Below, piece by piece: positions 17,623 to 25,825 of a DNA stretch of 64,000 nucleotides. A program made the translations under genes and the position numbers. Each line of letters opens with the position of its first letter. The first letter of the stretch is position 1. Origin of the DNA: Nocardioides sp. SYSU D00038 (lineage in GTDB: Bacteria > Actinomycetota > Actinomycetes > Propionibacteriales > Nocardioidaceae); contig NZ_JAFFJT010000016.1 in the NCBI RefSeq assembly GCF_016924665.1, positions 186,001 through 250,000 on the forward strand. The letters run 5' to 3'. The notes below the pieces were generated by a model. The model searched no databases. It was not told the origin of the DNA and saw nothing but the letters and a program-made list of their open reading frames with translations.

Positions 17623-18546
17623 ATGGCGCAGAGGTTGGCGTACGTCCCCGTGGGGCTGCCGCACAGCGGCTCCGACCTGCTCGCCGCGGCGGCCGAGCGG
17701 CACCGCGCGGCGTTCGCCGACGCCGGCGTCCGGCTGCCGGCGGGTTCGGCCGACGAGATGTTCCGTGCCGCCGTCGAGCTGCGCCGCGACCACCGCTCGT
17801 GGGGCTTGCGCCGCAAGGACGTCGAGGGCGTCTGGGCCGCGGTCTGCCGGCGCGCCCACCGCGGGCGCGACCACGTGATGGTCGGCCACGACCTGCTCGC
17901 TGGCTGCACGCCCGACCAGGTAGCCCTGCTCGTCGACGGGCTCGCCGGCTTCGAGGTGCACGTCGTGGTGACCGCGACCGCCCCCGACCCCCGGGTCACG
18001 CTCTTCCCCGAGGACCACGACCTCCTCGGCGTGCTGGACCGCTGGTCGGCCGCGGTCTCCGCGCCCGACCGGATCCACGTGGTGGTGGCGGGGAGCCACG
18101 AACGCGACGACCCGGCGTCCGCCTGGCGGGCCCTGGGTCGGGTGGTCGGCGTGGCCACCGACGGCCTGGTGCTGCCCGACCCGGCGACCCTGCGCCGGCG
18201 TGCGGATCCCACCGCGCTGCGCCTGATGGCCGAGGCGACCGGCGCGATGGCGTCGGCCGACGACCTGCGCCGGCTCGGTGAGCGGTGGGCGGTGGAGCTG
18301 GCCGGATCGGGTCACGACGTGCACGGCGACCCGGCCGCGCTGGTGCCCGCACCGTCCCCGACCCCGCCCGGCAGCGGTGCCGAGCCCCACCTCGCCGGCG
18401 TCACCGAGGCGCTGAGCGCCACGCTCAGCGAGACCCTGGCCGAGGTGACCCGGCTGCGCGAGCGCAACCGCGAGCTCGAGGAGCGGACCGCCCGCCTGGA
18501 GCGCAAGCGGAACCGGCTCAAGCGGCGGCTCGCCGAGGCCGGCTGA
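17623..18546 (+). CDS. Degenerate sulfotransferase-like protein with C-terminal coiled coil
   Basis: A 307-residue protein starting at ATG 17623. The N-terminus VPVGLPHSGSDLLAAAAERH mirrors the PAPS-binding GLPKTGTTYLQ loop of actinobacterial sulfotransferase-family proteins, but lacks the loop lysine and threonines. The following AFADAGVRLP, VMVGHDLLAGCTPDQV and FEVHVVVTA segments match the same family. Residues about 265-307 form a Leu/Arg/Glu-rich coiled coil ending in a very basic tail. It is therefore probably not an active sulfotransferase; a binding or scaffolding role is inference. It precedes the Rrf2 gene by 76 bases. Confidence 0.55.
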   Translation: MAQRLAYVPVGLPHSGSDLLAAAAERHRAAFADAGVRLPAGSADEMFRAAVELRRDHRSWGLRRKDVEGVWAAVCRRAHRGRDHVMVGHDLLAGCTPDQVALLVDGLAGFEVHVVVTATAPDPRVTLFPEDHDLLGVLDRWSAAVSAPDRIHVVVAGSHERDDPASAWRALGRVVGVATDGLVLPDPATLRRRADPTALRLMAEATGAMASADDLRRLGERWAVELAGSGHDVHGDPAALVPAPSPTPPGSGAEPHLAGVTEALSATLSETLAEVTRLRERNRELEERTARLERKRNRLKRRLAEAG

Positions 18547-18622
18547 ACCGCCCTCGGGAGGGGGCTCGCGACGCCCCGCTAAGGTCGAGTGACCCGATCG
18601 ACACATCTGACACACTGGTTCC

Positions 18623-19081
18623 ATGCGAGTTTCCGCGAAGTCCGACTACGCCTTGCGAGCCCTCATCGAGATGGCGTCGCGCGAGGACGGTCGCGCGGTG
18701 AGCGCCGAGGAGCTCGGCCGCCTCCAGGAGATCCCCCACGGCTTCCTCCAGGCGATCCTGGCCGACCTGCGCCGCGCGGGCATCGTGATGTCGCAGCGCG
18801 GCCAGTCCGGGGGTTGGCGGATGGGTCGTGAGGCCGCCAGCGTCTCGGTGGCCGACGTGATCCGCGCGGTCGACGGCCCGCTGGTCTCCGTCTACGGGCT
18901 GCGCCCGGAGGCCGTCACCTACAACGAGCGCGCCGACGTGCTGCAGCACGTCTGGATCGCCGCGCGCAGCTCGCTGCGCGACGTGTTCGAGCAGGTCTCG
19001 ATCCAGCAGCTGTCCGACGCCAAGCTGCCGCGCGCGGTCACCAGCCGGACGGCCGACGAGGACGCCTGGCAGCCGCACTGA
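18623..19081 (+). CDS. Rrf2-family transcriptional regulator without cysteines
   Basis: A 152-residue winged-helix regulator. MRVSAKSDYALRALIEMASRE and the recognition region LQEIPHGFLQAILADLRRAGIVMSQRGQSGGW are classic Rrf2. It contains no cysteine at all, so it cannot ligate the Fe-S cluster used by IscR, NsrR or RsrR; it would instead sense a small molecule or protein partner like CymR. No target gene is obvious on its own strand downstream. A strong reverse-strand promoter with an internal palindrome lies 160 bases downstream and is a candidate target. Confidence 0.88.
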   Translation: MRVSAKSDYALRALIEMASREDGRAVSAEELGRLQEIPHGFLQAILADLRRAGIVMSQRGQSGGWRMGREAASVSVADVIRAVDGPLVSVYGLRPEAVTYNERADVLQHVWIAARSSLRDVFEQVSIQQLSDAKLPRAVTSRTADEDAWQPH

Positions 19082-19120
19082 CCGGCGCCTTGCCACCCAC
19101 CGTCGTCGCCCGCGCCACGA

Positions 19121-19158
19121 GGCACGACCCGGCGGGGGTGCGTCCGCCGGGTCGTGCC
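19121..19158. terminator. Strong terminator hairpin
   Basis: GGCACGACCCGGCGG pairs perfectly with CCGCCGGGTCGTGCC (15 bp, 8-base loop), 39 bases after the Rrf2 stop. It can also end leftward transcription from the promoter at 19242-19270. A second smaller hairpin (CACGCCCC/GGGGCGTG) lies just to its right. Confidence 0.85.
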
Positions 19159-19241
19159 GATCGTGGGTCACGCCCCTGGGGCGTGAGGGGACGGGCCACG
19201 GCGACCTGGCCGGGCGCCATAAAAGCCTTATCCCTAGTGGA

Positions 19242-19270
19242 ATAGTAGACAAGGTGGCGTTGGCGGTCAA
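19242..19270 (-). promoter_or_regulatory. Consensus sigma-A-type promoter reading leftwards, with no coding gene
   Basis: On the minus strand TTGACC (19265-19270) and TACTAT (19242-19247) are separated by exactly 17 bases, an unusually good match for this GC content. An imperfect palindrome TATTCCACTAGGGATA covers the -10 and start region and looks like an operator. Transcription would run about 110 bases to the 19121-19158 hairpin with no recognised gene between. Confidence 0.6.
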
Positions 19271-19297
19271 TCCGGCCGCACGGGCGCATTGCGGGCG

Positions 19298-19434
19298 GCG
19301 GTGAGCAGGCCGCCGTTCCTCCCCGCCCGACGGGGGCTCACGCACCGCCACCCTGCCGGCCACCCAGGCAGCGGTGAGCAGGCCGCCGTTCCTCCCCGCT
19401 TCAACGAGGCTCACGCACCCCCACCCTGCCGGCC
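19298..19434. repeat. Tandem direct repeat, two 64-base units at 73-base period
   Basis: Both units start GCGGTGAGCAGGCCGCCGTT and end CCACCCTGCCGGCC (19298 and 19371). Inside each, GTGAGC and GCTCAC can pair, so each unit can form a hairpin. Units differ at several internal bases. The array sits in the 479-base gap before the acyl-CoA dehydrogenase, which otherwise holds the terminator, the reverse promoter and the palindrome at 19516. Confidence 0.85.
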
Positions 19435-19515
19435 CGTGTGGCGACCACCACCCCGCCGAGGCCAGGCGTGTGACCCCCGACGCTTGCGCGGGCCAGCACC
19501 CCCACCTACCATTAA

Positions 19516-19531
19516 GTTACCCGTCAGTAAC
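19516..19531 (+). promoter_or_regulatory. Palindrome upstream of acyl-CoA dehydrogenase
   Basis: GTTACCCGTCAGTAAC has 5-bp inverted arms (GTTAC/GTAAC) and lies 29 bases before the dehydrogenase start. The size fits a TetR-type operator for a fatty-acid regulator; which protein binds is unknown. Confidence 0.55.
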
Positions 19532-19560
19532 GCAGGACCGCACACAGAACGGTGAAGCAC

Positions 19561-21447
19561 GTGAGCCACTACAAGTCCAACCTCCGCGACATCGAGTTCA
19601 ACCTCTTCGAGGTGCTCGGCAGCGACGCGGTGCTCGGCACCGGACCGTTCGCCGAGGTCGACACCGACACCGCGCGCGAGATCCTCGCCGAGGTCGACCG
19701 GCTCTCCCGCGAGGAGCTCGCGGCGTCGTACGTCGAGAGCGACCGCAACCCGCCGGTCTTCGACCCGGCGACGCACACCGCACCGATCGGCGAGTCGTTC
19801 AAGAAGAGCTACCAGGCGTGGATGGACGCGGAGTACTGGCGGCTGCAGATCCCGGAGTCCCTCGGCGGGACGCCGGCGCCGGCCACCCTCAACTGGGCGA
19901 TCGCGGAGATGGTGCTGGGAGCCAACGCCCCGATCTGGATGTACGCCGCCGGCCCGGCGTTCGCGTCCGTCGTCGACCGCAACGGCAACGACCGCGACAA
20001 GCGCATCGCGCAGATCATGGTCGAGCGCCAGTGGGGCTGCACGATGGTGCTCACCGAGCCCGACGCCGGCTCCGACGTCGGCGCGGGCCGCGCCAAGGCG
20101 ATGCTGCAGGACGACGGCTCGTGGCACATCGAGGGCGTCAAGCGGTTCATCACCTCGGGCGAGCACGACATGAGCGAGAACATCATGCACCTCGTGCTGG
20201 CCCGCCCGGTCGGCATCGAGGGCGTGGGCGGCCCGGGCACCAAGGGCCTGTCGCTGTTCCTCGTACCGAAGATCCACTTCGACCACGAGAGCGGCGAGCT
20301 GACCGGTGAGCGCAACGGCGTCTACGTCACCAACGTCGAGCACAAGATGGGCATCAAGGTCTCCAACACCTGCGAGGTCACCTTCGGCGACCCGTCGGTC
20401 GGCGGCGGCGAGCCCGCCAAGGGCTGGCTGCTCGGCGAGGTGCACAACGGCATCGCGCAGATGTTCCAGGTCATCGAGAACGCCCGGATGATGGTGGGCT
20501 CCAAGGCCATCGCGACCCTTTCGACCGGCTACCTCAACGCGCTCGAGTACGCCAAGACCCGCGTGCAGGGCGCCGACCTCACCGAGTCGGGCGACAAGAC
20601 CGCCCCGCGCGTCACGATCACCCACCACCCCGACGTGCGCCGCTCGTTGATGGTGCAGAAGGCGTTCTCGGAGGCGATGCGCGCGCTGGTGCTCTACACC
20701 GCCTCGTGGCAGGACAAGGTGATGATCGCCGAGCACGAGGGCAAGGCCGACACCGACGAGGCCCGCCTCGCCGCCGCGGTCAACGACCTGCTGCTCCCGA
20801 TCGTCAAGGGCTACGGCTCGGAGCGCTCGTGGGTGCTGCTCGGCACCGAGTCGCTGCAGACCTTCGGCGGCTCCGGCTTCCTGCAGGAGTACCCGATCGA
20901 GCAGTACGTCCGCGACGCCAAGATCGACACCCTCTACGAGGGCACCACCGCGATCCAGGGCCAGGACTTCTTCTTCCGCAAGATCGTCAAGGACCAGGGC
21001 AAGGCGCTGGGCCACCTGGCCGCCGAGATCCAGGCCTTCGTCGACAGCGAGGCCGGCAACGGCCGGCTCAAGGTCGAGCGCGAGCTGCTGGCGACCGCGC
21101 TCAACGAGGCCAACGAGCTGGTCGGCCACATGATCAACGACCTGATGTCGGCGCAGGAGGAGCTGCGCAACATCTACAAGGTCGGGCTGAACACCACCCG
21201 GGTGCTGATGGCGCTCGGCGACGTGGTGTGCGGCTGGCTGCTGCTCCGCCAGGCCGAGGTCGCTCTCGGCAAGCTGGGCGGCGACGGCTCCGGTGCGCTG
21301 GGCGGCAAGGACCAGGCCTTCTACGAGGGCAAGGTCGCGGCCGCGCAGTTCTTCGCCCAGACCAACCTGCCCCGCATCTCCGCCGAGGTCGCGATCGCGA
21401 AGGCCACCGACCTCTCGCTGATGGACCTCTCCGAGGACGCGTTCTGA
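19561..21447 (+). CDS. Acyl-CoA dehydrogenase (FadE5-like, large type)
   Basis: A 628-residue FAD enzyme that introduces the alpha,beta double bond into acyl-CoA in beta-oxidation. The N-terminal [20 protein letters not shown] is typical of the long FadE5-like group; TEPDAGSD (FAD/substrate loop) and [36 protein letters not shown] (given here only as position about residues 440-475) contain the C-terminal signature with the likely catalytic Glu. I chose GTG 19561 with GGTGA five bases upstream; GTG 19552 would add three residues. It is a single-gene unit between an upstream palindrome and a downstream terminator. Confidence 0.9.
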   Translation: MSHYKSNLRDIEFNLFEVLGSDAVLGTGPFAEVDTDTAREILAEVDRLSREELAASYVESDRNPPVFDPATHTAPIGESFKKSYQAWMDAEYWRLQIPESLGGTPAPATLNWAIAEMVLGANAPIWMYAAGPAFASVVDRNGNDRDKRIAQIMVERQWGCTMVLTEPDAGSDVGAGRAKAMLQDDGSWHIEGVKRFITSGEHDMSENIMHLVLARPVGIEGVGGPGTKGLSLFLVPKIHFDHESGELTGERNGVYVTNVEHKMGIKVSNTCEVTFGDPSVGGGEPAKGWLLGEVHNGIAQMFQVIENARMMVGSKAIATLSTGYLNALEYAKTRVQGADLTESGDKTAPRVTITHHPDVRRSLMVQKAFSEAMRALVLYTASWQDKVMIAEHEGKADTDEARLAAAVNDLLLPIVKGYGSERSWVLLGTESLQTFGGSGFLQEYPIEQYVRDAKIDTLYEGTTAIQGQDFFFRKIVKDQGKALGHLAAEIQAFVDSEAGNGRLKVERELLATALNEANELVGHMINDLMSAQEELRNIYKVGLNTTRVLMALGDVVCGWLLLRQAEVALGKLGGDGSGALGGKDQAFYEGKVAAAQFFAQTNLPRISAEVAIAKATDLSLMDLSEDAF

Positions 21448-21466
21448 TCCTCGGCTGTTCCACCCT

Positions 21467-21500
21467 CGACGCCCCGCCGGCGGCTGCCGGCGGGGCGTCG
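21467..21500. terminator. Intrinsic terminator hairpin
   Basis: CGACGCCCCGCCGGC / GCCGGCGGGGCGTCG, a perfect 15-bp stem with a GGCT loop, lies between the convergent dehydrogenase and LysR genes and can serve both. Confidence 0.85.
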
Positions 21501-21516
21501 TCGCGTCCTGGCCCGG

Positions 21517-22407
21517 TCAGGCGGGGCGCAGGTGGCCGCGCGCGGTGCGGCGTACGGCGTCGGTGAGCCGCTCGAGCGCCGGGGAGTCGAGGCGCCAGCG
21601 CTGCCAGTGGAGGCTCACGTCGACGTGGGCGCGGCCGCCGAGCGCCACCACCCGGCCGTCGCGGACGTCGGGGAGGAGCTGCGGCTCGGGGAGCATCGCC
21701 CAGCCGAGCCCGAGGCGCACCGCCTCGTGCATGTCGGCGCTGGTCGGCACCCGGTGGACCACCGGCGGCTCGGTGACGCCGCGCTCGCGCAGGAACGCGT
21801 GCTGGAGGTCGTCCTTGGCGTTGAAGACCACCATCGGCGCCCGGGCCCAGTCGAGGCCGCGCGAGTCGCCGCGGCCGCCGTGCCAGCGCTCCGCCAGGGC
21901 GGGCGCCGCCGCGGGTCGGTAGCGGAGCCGGCCGAGCGGCTCGACCGAGCAGCCCTGCACCGGCACCGGGTCGCTGGTCACGGCCGCGAGCGCGTCACCG
22001 GCCCGGAGCAGGTTGCTGGAGAAGGCCTGGTCCTCGACCGAGAGGCGTAGCGCCGTGCCCTCCCAGCCGGCCGCCTCGGCGATCACCTCGCGGAACCAGG
22101 TCGCGAGCGAGTCGGCGTTCACGGCCACCGGGAGCGTGAGCGCGGTGTGCGCCCCGTCGAGCGTCGCGCGGGCCTCGTCGTGGAGCAGCCGGGTCTGCCG
22201 GCCCAGGCGCACCAGCGCCTCCCCCGCCTCGGTGGCGCGGCAGGGCGACGACCGGGTGACGAGCACCCGCCCAACCGCCGCCTCGAGGGCCCGGATCCGC
22301 TGGCTGACCGCGCTCGGCGTGACGTGCAGCGCCCGGGCCGCGGCGTCGAAGGTGCCGTGGTCGGCGATGGCGACCAGCGCGTCGAGCTGGGCGGGGTTGA
22401 GCTCCAT
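21517..22407 (-). CDS. LysR-family regulator, LysG/ArgP type
   Basis: A 296-residue LysR regulator. The N-terminal helix-turn-helix reads LDALVAIADHGTFDAAARALHVTPSAVSQRIRALE; the rest is the effector domain. ArgP/LysG proteins have this N-terminus and activate export of basic amino acids when lysine or arginine accumulate. It is divergent from a LysE-type exporter gene with 90 bases between, the arrangement of lysG-lysE in Corynebacterium. The shared gap holds ACATTAGTCGTGCTACAT, a plausible T-N11-A-like binding region. Effector specificity is inferred from context only. Confidence 0.9.
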   Translation of the reverse strand: MELNPAQLDALVAIADHGTFDAAARALHVTPSAVSQRIRALEAAVGRVLVTRSSPCRATEAGEALVRLGRQTRLLHDEARATLDGAHTALTLPVAVNADSLATWFREVIAEAAGWEGTALRLSVEDQAFSSNLLRAGDALAAVTSDPVPVQGCSVEPLGRLRYRPAAAPALAERWHGGRGDSRGLDWARAPMVVFNAKDDLQHAFLRERGVTEPPVVHRVPTSADMHEAVRLGLGWAMLPEPQLLPDVRDGRVVALGGRAHVDVSLHWQRWRLDSPALERLTDAVRRTARGHLRPA

Positions 22408-22497
22408 GCGGCGACCCTAGCCCGACATTAGTCGTGCTACATCTCGTGCAGGAACATTCGCTGGCCTTCAGATGGCCCCGCGCCTAGCGTCGCTATC

Positions 22498-23103
22498 GTG
22501 CTCGACTCAGCCGCCACCGGTCTCGTCACCGGTCTCTCCCTCATCGTCGCGATCGGCGCCCAGAACGCGTTCGTGCTGCGGCAGGGACTCGCGCGCGAGC
22601 ACCTGCTGCCGGTGGTGGCGATCTGCGCGCTCTCCGACCTGATGCTGATCCTCGCCGGGGTCGCCGGCATCGGCACCCTGGTCGAGCGGGCCGGCTGGGT
22701 GATCGACGCGGTGCGCTGGTTCGGCGTCGCCTTCCTCACCTGGTACGGCGTGGCGTCGCTGCTGCGCGCCAGGCGGGCGTCCTCGCTGGACGCCGCGGGG
22801 CCGGAGCCGCTGTCGCGCCGTTCGGCGGTGCTGCGGGTGACCGCGCTGACCTGGCTCAACCCCCACGTCTACCTCGACACCGTGCTGCTGCTCGGCTCGA
22901 TCGCCACCACCCACGGGCCGTCGGGGCGCTGGTGGTTCGCCGCGGGCGCGTCGCTGGGCAGCCTGCTCTGGTTCGCCGGGCTGGGGTGGGGCGCCCGGCT
23001 GGCCTCGCCGTTGCTGCGCCGCCGCCGCGCGTGGCAGGTGCTCGACGTGCTGATCGGCCTCACCATGCTCGCGATCGCGGCGATGCTGGCGCTGGGTGCG
23101 TGA
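22498..23103 (+). CDS. LysE/ArgO-family amino acid exporter
   Basis: A 201-residue inner-membrane protein with about six hydrophobic helices. It opens with GLVTGLSLIVAIGAQNAFVLRQGL, the LysE/ArgO signature, and carries the conserved TWLNPHVYLDTVLLLG. It exports basic amino acids (lysine, arginine or analogues) by proton or sodium antiport. It starts at GTG 22498 and is divergent from the LysG-like gene, which should activate it. Confidence 0.92.
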   Translation: MLDSAATGLVTGLSLIVAIGAQNAFVLRQGLAREHLLPVVAICALSDLMLILAGVAGIGTLVERAGWVIDAVRWFGVAFLTWYGVASLLRARRASSLDAAGPEPLSRRSAVLRVTALTWLNPHVYLDTVLLLGSIATTHGPSGRWWFAAGASLGSLLWFAGLGWGARLASPLLRRRRAWQVLDVLIGLTMLAIAAMLALGA

Positions 23104-23150
23104 CGCGGGTCACGTCGGTGCCGCAGCCGCGGCGCATAGGGTGGCCGACC

Positions 23151-23966
23151 ATGAGCGACCGCGAGCTCCTCTCCGGCTACGTCGAGGTCTGGCGCAGCGC
23201 CGTCGACGACTTCACCGCCCTGCTCGAGCAGGTGCCCGACGAGCAGTGGAGCACCCCCACGGACCTGCCCGGCTGGGACGTCCGGGCCGTGGCGTCGCAC
23301 ACCGCGCACCTCGAGCGGGTGCTGGCGACCGGGGTGGAGGAGCAGGCGGACGTCGGCGAGCCGCCCCACGTCACCGGGCTGATGGGCCTCTACACCGAGA
23401 TCGGCGTGGTCAACCGGCGCGACGCCGCCCCGGCGCAGATCATCGCCGAGATCCGCGAGGCGGCCGCCGCCCGGCACGCCGAGCTGCTGGCCGACCCGCC
23501 CGACGACGGCGCCGCCCGGCCGCCGCGGGTCTTCGGCGGGGTGCCGTGGGACTGGCGCACGCTCCTGCGCAACCGGCCGCTGGACATCTGGATGCACGAG
23601 CAGGACGTCCGACGGGCGGTGGGCCTCCCCGGCGGCACCGACACCGCGGCCGCCGTGCACACCGCCGACTACCTCGCGGAGGCGTTCGGCTTCGTGCTGG
23701 CCAAGAAGGCCGGGGCCCCCGCGGGCACCACCGCCGTGCTGCGCGTCGACGGCCACCCGCCGTACGCCTTCACCGTCAACGACGCCGGCCGCGGCGAGCG
23801 GCTGGCCGAGGTGCCGCCGACGGCGGACGTGGTGCTGTCGATGGACCGGGAGAGCTTCATCCGCCAGGCCGGCGGCCGGTGCGCGGCCGAGCCGGGCGCG
23901 ATCCGCATCGACGGGGACCAGGCCCTCGGTGCCCGCCTCGTCGCGTCGATGGCGACGACCCCCTGA
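23151..23966 (+). CDS. Mycothiol-dependent maleylpyruvate isomerase family protein
   Basis: A 271-residue protein of the DinB-like, TIGR03083 group. The N-terminal helical bundle contains PTDLPGWDVRAVASHTAHLE with a metal-binding-type His, a second His in DIWMHEQDVRRAVG, and the C-terminal part is an alpha/beta sterol-carrier-like domain (VVLSMDRESFIRQAGG). Members use mycothiol as cofactor or detoxify thiol-reactive compounds; most are uncharacterised. ATG 23151 is chosen. It is coupled to the next SDR gene by a one-base TGATG overlap, so the two probably act on the same substrate class. Confidence 0.8.
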   Translation: MSDRELLSGYVEVWRSAVDDFTALLEQVPDEQWSTPTDLPGWDVRAVASHTAHLERVLATGVEEQADVGEPPHVTGLMGLYTEIGVVNRRDAAPAQIIAEIREAAAARHAELLADPPDDGAARPPRVFGGVPWDWRTLLRNRPLDIWMHEQDVRRAVGLPGGTDTAAAVHTADYLAEAFGFVLAKKAGAPAGTTAVLRVDGHPPYAFTVNDAGRGERLAEVPPTADVVLSMDRESFIRQAGGRCAAEPGAIRIDGDQALGARLVASMATTP

Positions 23967-24910
23967 TGCCCGCCGACCGCTGGGACGTGCACGACATCCC
24001 CGACCAGGCCGGCCGCACCGTGCTGGTCACGGGACCCTCGGTGGGCGGGCTGGGCCACCACACCGCGCTCGAGCTGGCCCGCCGCGGCGCCCGGGTGGTG
24101 CTCGCCGGTCGCAGCCCGGCCAAGGTCGGCGAGACCGCGGCCGCGCTGCGGGAGGAGGTGCCGGCCGCCGAGGTCGTGGAGCTTCAGCTCGACCTGGCCG
24201 ACCTCACCTCCGTGCGCCGGGCCGCCGCCGAGGCGGCCACGCTGGGTCCGCTGCACGTGCTGGTCAACAACGCCGGCGTGATGGGCACGCCGCCCGGGCG
24301 GACCGTCGACGGCCTCGACCTCCAGCTCGGCACCAACCACTACGGCCCGTTCCTGCTGACCGGGCTGCTCTGGCCCCAGCTGGTGGCCGCAGGATCCCAG
24401 GGCGAGGCCGCCCGGGTCGTGGCGGTGTCGTCGACGATGCACCGGATCGCCCGCTCCGCGCCGTTGCGCGACCCCCGCTCCACCGAGGGCCGCTACCGCA
24501 AGTGGCAGGTCTACGGGCAGAGCAAGCTCGCCAACCTGCTGTTCACCCACGAGCTCGAGCGCCGCTCGGTCGCCGCCGGCACCCCGGTGCGGGCGATGGC
24601 CGCCCACCCCGGCTTCGCCGGCACCCACCTGGCGGCCAACGGCCAGTACGGCCGCGCGCGCGGCGGGCGCGCCACGATCCTCGACGCCACCATCCGCGCC
24701 GTCAGCCAGTCCGCCGCCGCCGGCGCCTGGCCGACGCTGATGGCCGCCACCGCCGACCTCCCCGGTGGCACGTACGTCGGCCCCGGCGGCCCCGGCGAGA
24801 TGGCCGGCCCGCCTCGTGTCACCACCGGCACCCGCCTCTCCCGCGACGAGGACGCCGCCCGTCGGCTGTGGGAGCTGAGCGAGGAGGTCACGGGGGTGCG
24901 GTTCCCCTGA
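23966..24910 (+). CDS. Short-chain dehydrogenase/reductase
   Basis: A 314-residue classical/extended SDR of the protochlorophyllide-reductase/retinol-dehydrogenase-like group. The cofactor loop reads TGPSVGGLG (a variant of TGxxxGIG), followed by LAGRSPAKV suggesting NADP preference, NNAGVM, a catalytic Ser in VSSTMH and YGQSKLAN (catalytic Tyr/Lys). It reduces or oxidises an unknown carbonyl/alcohol. Its ATG overlaps the stop of the mycothiol-dependent protein. Confidence 0.85.
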   Translation: MPADRWDVHDIPDQAGRTVLVTGPSVGGLGHHTALELARRGARVVLAGRSPAKVGETAAALREEVPAAEVVELQLDLADLTSVRRAAAEAATLGPLHVLVNNAGVMGTPPGRTVDGLDLQLGTNHYGPFLLTGLLWPQLVAAGSQGEAARVVAVSSTMHRIARSAPLRDPRSTEGRYRKWQVYGQSKLANLLFTHELERRSVAAGTPVRAMAAHPGFAGTHLAANGQYGRARGGRATILDATIRAVSQSAAAGAWPTLMAATADLPGGTYVGPGGPGEMAGPPRVTTGTRLSRDEDAARRLWELSEEVTGVRFP

Positions 24911-24936
24911 CCCCGTGGGGCGGGCGGGGGCGGCCG

Positions 24937-24966
24937 GGGGAATCCCCGGTCGACCGGGGATTCCCC
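24937..24966. repeat. Repeat B palindrome, 30-bp perfect
   Basis: GGGGAATCCCCGGTC followed directly by its exact reverse complement GACCGGGGATTCCCC. The core is the same as at 56371-56395. It lies 26 bases after the SDR stop and could act as a terminator, but the matching copy elsewhere shows that it belongs to a dispersed family. Confidence 0.9.
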
Positions 24967-25084
24967 GAGTCGGGCAGTGCAACGGCCGGCAACACTCGGA
25001 CGAGGCCCACAGTCCGACCAAAGTCAGCCGGCGACCGACCCGAGGCCGATGCCGGGGACCGGTGCCCGCTCGTAGGTTCGCACC

Positions 25085-25822
25085 ATGGCAGTCGATCCCC
25101 CGCAGGTCTGGGAGCAGACCGTCGACGGCCGCTCCCACCGGGTGGAGGCGAGCGGGTCGGTGTCGCACCGGGTCGAGTGGTGGGTCGACGGCGAGAAGGT
25201 CGCCGAGAAGAAGGCGATGGAGGACCGGCTCCGCCTCGAGCACGGCGAGGACGGCGAGCACGGGCGGCTGCTGGTGGTGTTCTCCGGGCTGGGCAGACCG
25301 CGGCGCGCCACCGTCTTCGGACCCGGCGAGGACGCCCAGGCGATGACCGGGCTCGGCGGCACCGACCTGGCGCCCGAGGTGGGCTCGCCGGCGGCGGCGT
25401 ACGAGGAGAAGGTGCTGGCGCACCCGCGCCGCTACGCCGCCGTGCAGACCCTCGGCGGGGTCGCGAAGGTCGTGGTGCCGATCGTCCTGGCGCTGCTCGC
25501 CGCCCGGATCGCGATCAACGTCCCCTGGCCCGACGTCGACCTGCCGTCGATCCCGTTCCCCGACCTGCCGAGCATCCCCTGGCCGAGCATCCCGTGGCCC
25601 GACCTGCCGAGGCCGAACCTGCCCGACGTCTCGCTGCCCGACTGGGTGCGCTGGCTGCTCGACAAGGTGAAGTACGTCTGGCCGGTGGTGCTCGCCTTCG
25701 TGCTGGCCCGCGGCGAGGTCAACCGGCGGCGCAAGCAGCAGGAGCTGCGCGCCGAGCAGGCCGCCGCCCGCGACGGCCACCGGTCCACCGATCCCGACGA
25801 CCCCGACGCCGACGGACGGTAG
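25085..25822 (+). CDS. Membrane protein with a periodic Pro-rich segment
   Basis: A 245-residue protein I do not recognise. The first 110 residues are a soluble, beta-like domain (VEWWVDGEKVAEKKAMEDRL, RLLVVFSGLGRPRRATVFG). A hydrophobic helix (about 125-142) is followed by roughly 45 residues in which Pro recurs every three to five positions (PWPDVDLPSIPFPDLPS and variants), then an amphipathic and hydrophobic stretch (WVRWLLDKVKYVWPVVLAFVLA) and a charged tail. The Pro-rich segment may form an extended rod or pore-lining strand between two membrane segments. It stands alone, four bases before the convergent crotonase gene. Confidence 0.6.
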   Translation: MAVDPPQVWEQTVDGRSHRVEASGSVSHRVEWWVDGEKVAEKKAMEDRLRLEHGEDGEHGRLLVVFSGLGRPRRATVFGPGEDAQAMTGLGGTDLAPEVGSPAAAYEEKVLAHPRRYAAVQTLGGVAKVVVPIVLALLAARIAINVPWPDVDLPSIPFPDLPSIPWPSIPWPDLPRPNLPDVSLPDWVRWLLDKVKYVWPVVLAFVLARGEVNRRRKQQELRAEQAAARDGHRSTDPDDPDADGR

Positions 25823-25825
25823 GCC

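Noticed and set aside
19038..19289. Small protein read from the orphan minus-strand promoter
   Set aside because: The frame passes straight through the terminator hairpin, has no ribosome binding site and runs antisense into the Rrf2 gene; a small RNA is more likely.
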